64,000 bases of DNA from Anarhynchus alexandrinus (taxonomy: Eukaryota; Chordata; Aves; Charadriiformes; Charadriidae): contig VUYV01000231.1 of assembly GCA_008711295.1 (NCBI GenBank), positions 709,431 to 773,430 on the forward strand, given 5' to 3'. The notes under the pieces were generated by a model, which searched no databases, had not been told where the DNA came from, and was given only the letters and a program-made list of their open reading frames with translations. This document shows, piece after piece, positions 11,801 to 23,782 of this stretch. Every line of letters begins with the position of its first letter. The stretch's first letter is position 1. A program made the position numbers and the translations under genes.

Positions 11801-14800
11801 ATGCCTGTCAGATAGCAGTTAGCAGGACTATTAAAGTGCATTAGCTCTCTGCTGGTGTTTAATGACAAACAGACATGGTCCATATTCATCAAGCAATTAT
11901 TTATATCACGACCTTTTATAGAGCTGTGAATTACCCGTAAGACTTTTGCAGTGAGTGATATTTCTAATAAACTGTTAATTTTGCTCCATAAATTGTTCAT
12001 ATTTTTAAGCTGGGAAACTAAAAACTGTGAAATTAAACCTACGGTGCAAGCTGTGCAAATGGGATCTATGAGACTAGGACACAGTTTCAGGTCACTCTAA
12101 TGTAATAAAAGTGCATCATTACAACAGAAATTAAAGGGAGCTGCAGATATTAATGTCTGCACAATAGACTTTTATGAGAATAAATGTATATGACCTGCCA
12201 AGGTAAAGAATGTACACAGATTTCTTCAGTGCCACCACTGGGACAAGCTCAGAGATGGCATCTACAGCAGACTTACCCTCAGACCTTCAGCTGCAGTGGC
12301 TCTGTTAGACACCTTTACCCCTCACTGATGCTCTGCCAACTCCCTGTGGTCAGGATGGCACTGACACATGTGCTCCAAAGCTTCCTTGTGTTAGCAACAC
12401 ATTTCTGCTGTGATTCAAAAAGTAGGATATTTTGGGAGTCAGGCCACGCGCTTTTCAGTAAGGCCAAATGTTCTCTGATGCTAATGGAGGTGTTGTCCCA
12501 AAGAGGAGCAGGCATGCCAGGCAAACCTGGCTCCTGTCACAGCGTGCAGGTCCCAAATCAGAAACTTGCTTAGCCTTTGTTCAGTTCTGCCAAGGAGTCT
12601 GATTTTACAGGTACTTCACAAACTAATGTTGCAGACAGGCATCTGGCAAGCTTATCATGAGGGCCTTGGAGCTTTATTTCCCACATTAAGACACCTAAAT
12701 GCTTTACGGAAAAAAAAAATGGTCCTAAATGACCGTGGGTGGATTTGCATCATTTTCAGGAGTGATGGAGGCTCTGCAGATTGTCCACCAACCTGCAGAG
12801 AGGCATCTCTTTCCACCTGGGTTTCCCCGAGATCAGCCACGGAGTGGCACCAACACCCTCCAAACTACTGATGGCCATGAAATGCTGTTGATGTCCAAGC
12901 CCCATCTGCAGGGTGGATCAAGCCATATAGGAGCCCAGGTGCTACTAAGACTCAAACAGCCTCTGGCTTCTAAGGCTGGAGCCACAGAGGAGACTGACAG
13001 GAATGTTCATATAATGCTGGGTGGTGCTCCCATACATATTTCTTCCTAAACACAATTTCCTGGTGGTAGATGGTTGGGAACGTACTAGTATAATCAGAAA
13101 TTGAGCACTTTTTATTTGGCCAAAAGCATTAGAATGGATCTCCAAATAGTAAATTCTTACATTTCTCTAAGAGAAACCAAAGCCAGAAGAATAAGATGAC
13201 CCTTCTCCAGGACTACCATCTTTATTGCTATATTCCAGCACAAAGCAATTTTTTCAGGAACAAGGAACAACTTCCAAAAATAGAGTTCAGAATAGAAACA
13301 CTGATTTTACAGTTTTCAACAAGAACCTTATCATTCGTGTTTCTCATGAATGTTTTATATCTCGACAATTTTCTGTTCCTCAGCAATGTACATCACCAGA
13401 AAGCTTACCTCATTATGTGCTTTCTAAATGGATTTTCCTCTTCTTCTCAATGCAGTACTGCCTCATAACATGTGACTGATTTAGCAAAATACTTTAAAAT
13501 TTGATGCAGGGCATTAAAATGTATTTTATATTCACTCAGCAGAAACTAATTTCTTTTGTTACCTGTTGCTTTGTCACTATCCAAATTCCAGACTAAGAAT
13601 CTGCAACATTTCAACACTACTGGAGTTTCCTGGGTGTTGAGCTGAAATAACAACTAATTAATTAATTTTGAAGCCAACAACTTCTTTTGGCAATACCCTC
13701 TGATCCCCAAAAGATACAGTATAAAGTAGGGCTCTTATTTTACTTTGCTTGGTGTCACCTAGAACCCTGGGAAGGGATGAAAGATCATGCTTCACCCTGG
13801 AGAGAAAGTACCGTATCAGGCAAAGGCCAAGTGCATTTTATCTGTATGCATAAAGCAGCATTCAGGGAGAAAGTTAACTGAAGCAAAGCACCTATTCCGT
13901 CCTCTCCAGCTCACGTAATCATTTCAAACTGGCATTTATTGGTGAGAAGATACTGGCAGGGGTAGCTCTGACTGCTTCATTGCTAGCAATATGCAACCCT
14001 GAAAATAATGATTCAGAAATGGTGGCTTTTTTCTTCCAATGTATCCACCAGGAAAAAATTAGAGTACCACAATAAAAACTGCAAAAGCAGGCTGTTATGT
14101 TTCCCAGCTGTCCACAGAGAAAAGTAAAAATCATCCTTCTTTTTCCACAAAAGTGCTTTTGTACAATCTTGCAATATCTCACAATCTAATTTTGTTACAA
14201 ATCCCATCTCCCAAAAAAAGTGCCAATAAGAACTTACAAGAGAGTACAGTACAGAGCATAATTCTGTTATGAAGAAAAATCCTAATATGCTTTCAAGGCT
14301 GTGGTGATTCTAGTTTTTGGAAAGAAATTGAACAATTACAGTACATGTAGTTTTGGTGGTGGGTAACCAGAAAAGATTAATACTTTCACCTTACAGTTAA
14401 TGGAGTGGTATACTCCACTTGCTTAAGAATATAGTAACACAACAGAGCGCAATTGGTTTGTGATTACTCCTTGAAATATGGGATGAAATGACAAAGAGGG
14501 AAAAGATTTATCACTTTGAAACACCTCAGGTGGATGAGGAAGTATCAGTAACCTTTTGTAACTGCAGCTACTAATGTTATTTCTAAGCAGCAAAGCCTTC
14601 ATAGCCTTTCTGGTGGCATTTTTCAAACTGTTGACAGTATAGATGTTTGTGGACACAAATGTGAATGTACATCTCCTTAGATGTACATGATTTCCAGGAT
14701 TTTTTAAAATTTATTTTTATTTTTAAATTATTTTTTTTTATTTTCATTTATTTAGGAAATTGCTGTTTAATTTTTACACCAATTTATGAGCTAGTAGATA

Positions 14801-15005
14801 AGATGTTGTTGATTTAGTAGATCACTGCTGGCTGCTTCTCTGCAGAAGAGCAGACACCTCACACGTTTAGGCTTGCTGCTTACTACTTAATGGCCACACT
14901 GAGAGTCAACTGCAATCACCGGAGGAAATAGTTTGTTGTCAAAGCAACGGTGGTTGTTAAGTAAAGGTAGTGTCTTCCAGACAATTCAGCGCTGACAACA
15001 CTTAA
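8880..15005. other. Intergenic, low-complexity tracts only
   Basis: No gene was recognised. There is a poly(A) run at about 9067-9080 and a T/A-rich low-complexity stretch at 14695-14765. A small hairpin-like repeat TTCACAG/CTGTGAA with a 7-base loop sits at 11532-11552. The AT-rich repeat-free stretch 11860-12180 has a texture often seen in conserved non-coding DNA. Open frames up to 129 codons (12184-12573) show no resemblance to known families. Confidence 0.55.
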
Positions 15006-15011
15006 GGTTTC

Positions 15012-15486
15012 ACCTGCTGGAGCGTGTCCAGAGGAGAGCCACGAGGATGATCCGAGGGCTGGAGCACCTTTCCTATGAGGAAAGGCTGAAAGAGTTGGGG
15101 CTGTTCAGACTGGAGAAGAGAAGGCTCCGGGGAGATCTTATTGCGGCCTTCCAGTACCTAAAGGGGGCCTACAGGGGAGCTGGGGAAGGACTTTTTACTA
15201 GGGCATGTAGTGATAGGACGAGGGGGAATGGGTTTAAACTGGAGGAGGGCAGGTTTAGATTAAACATTAGGAAGAAGTTTTTTACTTTGAGGGTAGTAAG
15301 GCACTGGAGCAGGTTGCCCCGAGAGGTTGTTGAGGCCCCATCCCTGGAGGTGTTCAAGGCCAGGCTGGACGTGGCCTTGGGCAACCTGGTCTAGTGGGAG
15401 GTGTCCCTGCCTATGGCAGGGGGGTTGGAACTAGATGATCTTCAAGGTCCTTTCCAACTCTAAACCATTCTATGATTCTATGATTC
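15012..15486 (+). mobile_element. CR1 LINE, 3' end with C-terminal ORF2 fragment
   Basis: An open frame of 115 codons (15047-15394) reads as the ORF2 tail: [50 protein letters not shown] and [19 protein letters not shown]. It is followed by the subfamily 3' UTR and the ATTCTATGATTCTATGATTC end. The intact frame and clean 3' repeats suggest a relatively young 5'-truncated insertion. The catalytic reverse-transcriptase domain is absent, so it cannot act autonomously. Confidence 0.93.
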
Positions 15487-15671
15487 ATCTGGACTGGGTG
15501 TCATACAGGGTGCTCAGTTCTGTGTTTCACAGCCCCAGAAACTTCGGTTTAGTAGCTGGCTAAGAGGCCACTATGCAACACAGATCTGCTCAGGGAAGGG
15601 ATGCACCAACCTTCTCCTAGTGAACTCAGGGATGGATAAGAATGAAATGAGTCATAAAAACCTGGAATAAT

Positions 15672-15955
15672 TTAGGTTGAAAGGGTCTTCCATAGGTCAT
15701 CTGGTCCAATCCTGCACTCGAAGCAAGAACAATTTAGATCAGGCTGCTCAGAGTCCAGTCCCACTCTGAATATCTCCAGGAGCAGAGATTTCACAGCCTC
15801 TTTGGGTAGCTTGTTCCAGAATTTGACTATCCCCATGATAAAAGATTTTTTTGCTGTTATCTGGTGGAAGTATTTCTTCCTGCAACGTGTCCCTTTCTTC
15901 TTGTTCTGTCGCTCCGCTCTTCTGAGAAGAGTCAGGGCAGAGTCCAAAAGAGAGA
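15672..15955 (-). mobile_element. Older CR1 LINE fragment in opposite orientation
   Basis: Minus-strand reading gives the ORF2 tail pattern RAERQNKKKGTRCRKKYFH, then VKFWNKLPKEAVKSLLLEIF, and a divergent 3' UTR ending near 15672. It lacks the clean octamer end of the young copies and its wording differs, so it belongs to an older subfamily. It lies about 185 bases from the young plus-strand copy, forming an inverted pair. Confidence 0.8.
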
Positions 15956-15959
15956 AAAT

Positions 15960-18900
15960 TGCTAGACTACTTTTAAATAAAAAAATTCTAACAAGATGCC
16001 TAGATAGGTATATGGTAGTTGGCATTTTGGAGGCCAAGAGACACAAATCTTCCTGAATGGTCAGGGAAACTGAGGTTAAAGTCAATTCTGAATCTAAGCC
16101 AGTGAAAAGCTACAGGTTTCTAAGTCCACTAGGCAGTGTCACCCTTCATTCTGTTCTGGCATTAAATAGAATAACCCCCATAAAACTTCACTCTTTGTCT
16201 CTGAGGTGCAAGAAACTGTGTTTTATTGCAGTGAAGGTCTGCACAGAGTTCACTTTCTGCCAAACCAGGATCATTTGAGAGAAATTTCTGAGAATAAATA
16301 GAGCAGATGATAGATTTCAGGGCAGGAAAGAAAGAGGAATTCAACTGGCCTCTGGTGATTGTGTCTAAGATCTTGCGCTCTGAAATGATGGAGCGTCTTT
16401 CTGAATGGAAGTGAAAAACCCTTTCTCAGGAGGGATGCATGTAGAGGGAGAGAAGGGTTAAGAAGAAAGTTGATGGCTTCTGCTTGTCTCTTTGGGGTGC
16501 CAGCAAATGAGGGTGATTAGATAGAAGTCTTCCTTAGGTGGTATCTTTCCTAGGTTATGTGCTGTTGTTCTTGCCAGAACTAACAATATAGTGAAACCAA
16601 GGAGCTGGCTACAGCTTCTGAGCCACAACACACATGTATGATTCTGAACTTCTCTTGGAGTTTGGGAAGAAGATGTAAAGATGCCCAGCAATGCCCCCAG
16701 ACCCAGGTGTTTTGTAGACTTCCATCCTTCTAAGCCTGAGTAGGGATGTCCCATCAATGCCAGCCATGAAACCAGCCACAAAGGACCCTGCAGAGCAGTA
16801 AATGTGCTCGAGGTCCTGAGAAAAGAAACACAGCCTACAGGGAAATCTGGGAGAAGTTTGGTGAAGGGAACCTCCTACTGTAAGTCACGACCTTCCACAT
16901 GCTGTGTCCTTGCTAGTGTCAGTGGGAACAAGACTGATCAGAGTGGCCTGATGGTTGATCAGACACACTAGCACAAATCTGGTAATTCATTATGTGGTGC
17001 TGTATCAAGGCAAAGATGTAAATCCATTTCCCAGAGGCATCCAAATGTCTGGTGTCATATTAGGATTAATGGCTATAGCTGCTAAGAACAAAGACCACAG
17101 GTGACTAAACATACACATGGTGTTTTCCACAGAGGCTTCATATCTGCTATTGTTTCTCATAGCTGTGGGAAGAAAACAGGCTGCACTATAGGATCATGGC
17201 TAGCTCTTGTTTTCTGTCCTGGCATTAAAGCTAGTTCTGGCTTTCTTCAGAGGATGAACATTTCCATAGCATGTACTAGAAAACATCTAACAGCCCCTGA
17301 CTTCTGTAGTCCCATGATTAATTCTTTGGAGAGATTTGGCTATTTTGAGAGATCTTGAAAAGATTTCTTGTCACCAGTGGTTGGAAAGAATTTAACTCCT
17401 ACAACTGACCGAGCTGTGAAGTTACTTTCAGGAAGGCCATTGCAAAAGAAAATGTGTCCTTGAAAGCTGAAGAATTCTGAGAGCATTCTACCTACAAAAG
17501 AATCAGAAGTGGAGCAAAAGAAAAAAAAAAAAACAAAACCACCTTATTCTATGGAAATCTTTTAGAGAGGCCCATACCTCCCCTCATGTCAGACAGTGTC
17601 AGGCATATTCTGCTTTATGTACTCACAAACTGAGCATGAGAAGTAAGTCTGAACCCAGATTTATGGATACTGAGAGAATAAAAAAAAATCATCTGGTCTT
17701 TAGTGATAGTTATTGAAGGCATATACACCTTCACAACAGGAATACAGCTCTGGTTTATCTCTTGCAAATGGAACTGGATAAGCTGATACTGTAAATACCT
17801 TTCTTCTGAGATATTCTTCTGCATGGAAATTGTCAGTGAACAGACTGGTTGCCTCCAAATTTCTTCTTGGTTAAAAGTACGTGAATGTTAGTTTATGTAG
17901 ATACACTTCAGACCTTGAATTAGTTGCAAACTCTCTGCTGTCAGGATTGATTCCTGTAGCCAGATTTCAGCCTTTGGACCGAACTGTGAGTCTCCCTGCT
18001 CAGTCCGTAACAGTGTGTGTAGGTCTCAAGGGACCGTCCCTCTTCTTTGGAGTGACCAGAACCACCTGACTTTTAAGAAGGAGTAAAGAAGACTGGTCTT
18101 TGAGCAATGGACACCTGCCAGATGACAGAAATGTCCCTGGCAGATTGGCACCCAAAATTTAATTCATCCTGAAGGTTGGTCTACCCAAGCAGAGGTGAGT
18201 CTTTTATAACAGCCATTCGATTAGCTGTCATTGCCGACTAGCCAGAGCTCCACATAAGAGGTAACAAGTCCTCACTGTTAATCAAACATCAGCAGTAGCA
18301 CAGCTTGAGAAATGACAGGCTTTACGTAATATATGAAGTTGCAAAATGACATGTGCAATGTCAATCCTGTTGAGAAAATTAGCATTGGTGTTGACTGGAC
18401 ATTTTTACAGAAGAAAGTGTGACCTTCCTGTGACCTAGCAGCAGGTAAAAAAATCTCATAGTAAAATCACAAAAGTACTGTGCATTGCTGGCCCTGTGCC
18501 TGTAAAAGAAAAAGAAACAAAACAGTCAAAGCAGAATTATAGGATTTATAAGTGTACTAATTTTGCACAAAGGATTGCTATTTTAAACATACTAAATATC
18601 AGCCCTGGGAGAAAAATAGTAGTACTGCATCCATAAATTTATATATAAATGTCATAGCTTAAGTAGAGAATCATATGATCAATACAGAATGACCTGAGGC
18701 GCTCAGATATGCCTCACAAATGTCAACTCTCACAATAGCTCTGTGATATAGAGAAACACCCTCATCTCCATTATATAGCAGGGGCACTTGAAGTCCCTGG
18801 AGGCAGAGGCCAGGAATCACCCTCCTGGCCATCAGGCCTTTGAGCACCCTGCGACCAGCGCAGAGAGAGGCAGCTCCAAAGCACAAGCTGGTCTTTTAAG

Positions 18901-19645
18901 TAAAACGTGTTTTCAGGGATGACACTCTTCATTTAAGCATCTTCTTTCTGTTCTTAATTACACCTAGTGAATCTCAACATAAAAGGCTTCCCAAAGTGAT
19001 AGGACATGGTGGTGCTACAAACAGAACTCAGTAGTCCCAATCTCTAATACTTCATTCGTGATTATTTCTTTCTACAAAAAGCAGCTTTCTTTAGTTTTTG
19101 TCATTTTTTTTTCAGTCATGTTTCTCAGCCAAATACAAATCTGACAAACACTTTTGGCATTTAGTTCTTCTCTGACACTACTGTGCAGACTACCTGTTGG
19201 AATTACTCGCATAAGAGTAGAAGAATGATTTAAACATTTGCTGTTACTAGTCTCTGACTTTTTCACAAAGTATTTGCTATGAAGGGTTTGCCACTGACTT
19301 CTCAGAGAAAACATGTGGGTCCAGAAATGGTGCTTTGTTTTTAGGTGCCAGCTTTAAATTAAACTTCTTCAGAGGAGCTTGGAAGGCTTGGAAGAAGCAA
19401 TGAACTGGGACCAGCCTCCAGTGCCTTCAGATCTGCTCATCTCAGAACTGCAGAGCAAATCAGTGCATTTCTGCTTCTTCTAATACAAAGAAGCCACATA
19501 TGCTAAGACTAGGTACTGCCACTTCTGTAATGGAGGGGGGGAGCATCTCTTCAAGCACAGCAGGATCCCCTAGAATGACCAACAAGCCTTTTTTCAAACA
19601 TCTCTGAAACGTGCACATGCCATCATCAGTATTTTAAATGCATAT
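15960..19645. other. Intergenic, no gene recognised
   Basis: Only a short poly(A) run at about 17520-17533 stands out. Open frames are below 110 codons and unremarkable. I see no RNA gene or further repeat. Confidence 0.55.
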
Positions 19646-19690
19646 CATACAATCATAGAACAATTCAGGTTGGCAGGGACAAGGAAGAGT
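19646..19690 (-). mobile_element. Very short CR1 3' end relic
   Basis: ACAATCATAGAACAATTCAG followed by GTTGGCAGGGACAAG resembles the reverse complement of the CR1 3' terminus (octamer repeats then the TCCAACC region). Only about 45 bases remain, so the call is tentative. Confidence 0.5.
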
Positions 19691-21535
19691 GATGCTTCTC
19701 AAAGGCTTTTCCTTACAGAGGTCTTCGAAAAGGGAATTTATAATGGCAGAGGAAGGGCCTAACTCAGTATCCTTTTAGATAAGGTATGGCCCACCATCAC
19801 TAGTGCAGAAAATTTTGTGGCAAAGGACGTCTGGAAGAGTGTTTTTCACTGTTGGCAAGGAATTGCCTTAGAACAATTTAGTCCCCTTTCTTCTTTCATT
19901 AGGAATAATTATAGTGGGAGTACAGAAGCAGGAACTCCAGGTTCCTCCTAAACCCCCATTCAGGGCATAGGCTTTAAGGCTAACAAAAAAACAAATAATA
20001 ATGGAAGGAGCATTAAAATCAATTTGCAGCACAAAAGAGCCTTCCAGGAACTTGCAGTAAAACACAAAGTGTCTCAGTCACAGGGTTGTTTACAAAGCCA
20101 GAAGTGCAACAAGGAGGTAAGATGGGGATCGCCTTATTCTCTTCAGTAATGAAGGGGTTAAGTCTGCATATAAAATTGCTGCACTGCCCCATTCCCCCTT
20201 TTATAAAACCCAGCATGAGAATGGTTTCTTCCGCTTTTTATTCTATCTTTTTAAAATGCATTTTCTCTACGAAGTACTGAGCCCTCTGCACTAGAAACTG
20301 AAGCTCCCAGAAGAGAGGGAGATCACAAACAGTGTAATACCTCCACAAATATATCTAACTCCTGTAAAAGGCAAGGGATTTAATAAGTTTTGTGGGTTAA
20401 GAAATACACAGGCATTCGTAATTGGAATAAGCTGTGTAAATCATACTGCTTTCTAAAGGCTTAATCCAAAATTCTCAGAAGTCAATGAAATCTTTCCACC
20501 AAATTAGTCCAACTTGGAAATCAAGACTAAGTGTTATTATTCCTAAAATAATTAGAAAGAATTTGAAATAACTACAATGAGTAATCTAAAATAATTATGA
20601 ATAATTTGGAGACAATTAAAAAAGTTAGAAATAATATAATTACTGCAAAGATAATCTATTCCTAAAATATATAATAAATTTAATAATCCCTAAATAAGAT
20701 GGTACCTAGAGTAATTAATTATAGCCAAACATAACCATCTATAAACCTTTTTAAATCCTTCCCAGTCTTGTCAGGAATTTTTCCTCACTGGTGCAAATTA
20801 TGGCCTCTTTTGGGGTAATTTTGTGGTTCACAAACTCATTTCATTTAGGCAATTCAACAGCCATCAAAAGCAACAACATCTGAATGAAGTGCATAATCCT
20901 CAAGTGAAAAGCAACACATGCCATTTTCAACCTCTTTAGCCATCTGGTCTCTCACCACCAGATTATTTTCAATATTCACAGACCACATCCGTAAAAACTG
21001 CTTGGGGAATGGAGAAAAATATAATTAATTGCCATGACCTGAACTATTTTTTTTTTCTACATGGAGGACACTGATTGTTTAATTAACATTTTGCTTGATT
21101 GTTCTGAAGGGCTGGAGGGATTATTATCTGGACTTAATTACCAGCATTTCATAAAGCACTACATACTCCGATCAGAAATGTTTACAAATTGATGATCTGA
21201 TGCAATACCTTTGTCTGGTGTGCAAGTTTGTTACTCCCTTGAAAAAGAACACCAAAACAAAGCTTAGGATGGTAACGACACAGTAGGCACTCACAAGGAT
21301 TGACATAATTGCCTCTATAAAACCAGAATGACGGTGCATGGTGCCACTTTCTGCTCTTGCAACCAGCACGCGCGAGGCAAATGCTCTATCAGAGGGCTAA
21401 GTGGGAGAGAAATGCGTGCACACGCACACATGTGTGTGTATGTGTGTGTGCAGCCCACATGTGCTGCAGAACATCACTTCTGCACCAAAAACCTCATGGG
21501 GCTGCAGAAGCTGCAGGTCATGGGTGTGGCATCAT
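19691..21535. other. Intergenic, AT-rich with dense TAAT cores
   Basis: The stretch 20530-20730 is strongly AT-rich with repeated AATAATTA/TAATTA cores. The stretch 20995-21180 has a repeat-free texture with several TTAATTA motifs. A short GT/CA-like run lies at 21420-21450. No gene is evident. Confidence 0.55.
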
Positions 21536-21888
21536 CCTAGGAGGTCCCCAGGGGAAAAAAGCCTAAGGCTGGACCTGAGCCAGAAGGGATTGCCATGGGT
21601 GAAGCAGTGATCACTGAGTGGACATGAATGCCCAGGGCCAGCCAGGTCAAGGTGTCACGGAAATACCTCCCACCGGGCCGGGGGCTCACGACCGTCCCTG
21701 GGCACACGCCACCTGAAGGACTCCAGCCTGTGAAGGGCATGGATCTCATCCAGCAAAACTCTTTGCAAGCCTGTGCACTTATGGCCCACCATCAGATGAA
21801 GAAAGGTGACCCTCGTGATGACCCAGGTCAGCGGTCCCTGACAGAAGAGTGTGCACGTGCACACGAGGGCGAGAAAAGGAAGGAGAGG
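21536..21888. other. Unidentified GC-rich block, left part
   Basis: GC-rich DNA relative to its surroundings, open in several frames on both strands (for example 91 codons at 21628-21903 on plus). It appears to continue past the CR1 insertion at 21889-22095. I cannot match it to a gene or element. It could be a decayed element or a processed pseudogene. Confidence 0.4.
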
Positions 21889-22096
21889 ATCACAGAATCA
21901 TAGAATCATAGAATGGCTTAGGTTGGAGACGACCTTGAAGATCATCGAGTTCCAACCCCCCTGCCATAGGCAGGGACACCTCCCACTAGACCAGGTTGCC
22001 CAAGGCCACGTCCAGCCTGGCCTTGAACACCTCCAGGGATGGGGCCTCAACAACCTCTCGGGGCAACCTGCTCCAGTGCCTTACCACCCTTAAAGG
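21889..22096 (-). mobile_element. CR1 LINE, young 3' terminal fragment
   Basis: The sequence begins with the reverse-complement octamer end ATCATAGAATCATAGAATGG, then the CCTCCCACTAGACCAGGTTG region and the end of ORF2 (reverse complement). It is close to identical, over about 130 bases, to the 15.35-15.48 kb copy in inverted orientation. It inserted within the unidentified GC-rich block. Confidence 0.93.
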
Positions 22097-23110
22097 ATGT
22101 TGCATCTCGGTGAAAAGCCATGGCACAGAGGTTGGAGAAGGCTGTCCTGAAGTGCTTCTGGTGCCCTGGTCAGCATATTGACCTCAACCAAGTTCTCACC
22201 TTCATGCCTGAGATGGTTTCAGGGCAGGACCTGGGCACCGTGATCATGTCCCTTTGCCAGGCCTCCACAGAGGTACAGAGCATCAGGCAACTACATTACC
22301 TAGCTCCTGGAGAGCCCTGTGAACCAGGGCTGGGGGAGTTTCCCTCTGTTCCAAAATCCTCTCCATCTCCCAGAGGGCTCCTGACCCTCCTCCAGGTCTT
22401 TCCCTTGACAGGACACCTTCTCTTCATCCTTCAGGCCATGGCAGAGGCAAACTGCCCCTTGCAGAGGATGTGGTATGCTCCAAAGATGGCAGTTATGCTC
22501 CTTGGAGCATGTGAGCCTTTGCCAGGCAGTTACAGAGCAGACCTGGTGGTGCATCACTGTTGTGCAGGCACTCAGAGGGTGAGGGGCCAGGATCACAACC
22601 AGTGGGTGTGATCTTCAGAGGGGCAGAAGAGAGCAGAGGGGACAAGCCACAGCAGCTGCTGGCAGCTGAGATCAGAGCAGGCACCCGGCCCATGGGACAT
22701 GCTCCTGTGGCCTGTGCTGAACTGCTCAGAGGGTGTATGGGTTCAGCCACATCATGGGGAGCATGGCTACGATGGTCACATGTCCCTCCCAGCCAAGACC
22801 AGACCCTGTTGGCATGTTTGCATCCAAGCAAAATCGCAGCAATTTTTGGTGCCAAAGTCTGTAGGGTGGAGATGATTGTGCCTGATGGCCGTCACACCAA
22901 CAGTGTAGGCCACCTCTTCCTCTTCTGGGCTCCTGGAGCTCAGCAGCCCTCCTTGCTCCCAGTAGACACTGCACACAGCCACCCCCTGGTTGCACAGGTT
23001 CTGCAACATCTCAGGCGCTGCCTGGGTCTTCAGAGAAGGTCAGGGAGGAGAACAGGAGGAAGGGAGGCTGTCATGGTTAGTCTCTTTCAAAAATGCTGTT
23101 GGTAATTTTG
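22097..23110. other. Unidentified GC-rich block, right part
   Basis: The plus strand has open frames of 163 codons (22120-22611) and 181 codons (22560-23105), overlapping in different frames. The minus strand has 120 codons at 22493-22855. Neither protein set shows a motif, repeat or family resemblance that I recognise, and no splice-site arrangement is compelling. I therefore do not call a gene. A broken transposon or processed pseudogene is plausible. Confidence 0.4.
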
Positions 23111-23610
23111 GGGTTTGAGGGGAGCCCTCGGGAGGCAAAACTGAAGTCAGATGGTTTTCTTAATGAACCCTTGTGTGGCTTTAGTAAGGCACTTCTGGGA
23201 AGAACTGATTAGAGGTAGTAACTCAATTTCAAATACTAAGATTAGACAATGATCTAAAGATAGCTATAGTTACAGGGCTCTGTGGCATGTCAAAGTTAAG
23301 TAAGGCAGAAAGGATATTTTTGTTAAAAATCAATATTATGACAAAGAGGTTAACCATAAAGAGACTGACAAAAAGCTGTACAGACCTAGGTTGCAGCAAA
23401 GTGGTTAGTAATCTGATTCCCTTCAGGGGGAAGGGAACAAAATGATTAAGTGATCTTTGAAAACATTAAGATCTATCGTCTGACTTCCTAGAATGATGTG
23501 ATTAATATTTTTTCCTATTTATTATGAATATCCTCTCTGCCCTGCCCCCCCAAAACAGATACTCAAATTTTTAAAGCTAAAGAGTAAAAATAGAAGAAAA
23601 AAACACACCT

Positions 23611-23780
23611 AAGGAGGAAGAAAGGAAGGAAGGGAGGAAGGAAGGAAGGAAGGAAGGAAGGAAAGAAAGAAGGAAGGAAAGAAGGAAGGAAGGAAGGAAG
23701 GAAGGAAAGAAGGAAGGAAGGAAGGAAGGGAGGGAAGAAGAAAGGAAGGAAGGGAGGGAGGGAGGGAGGAAGGAAGGAAA
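23611..23780 (+). repeat. (GGAA)n purine microsatellite, about 170 bp
   Basis: The tract consists of GGAA units with interspersed GGGA and AAGA variants and is pure purine on the plus strand. Translated antisense, it gives artefactual PSFLPSFLP frames. Homopurine-homopyrimidine tracts of this length can adopt triplex structure, and length is probably polymorphic. Confidence 0.97.
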
Positions 23781-23782
23781 TT

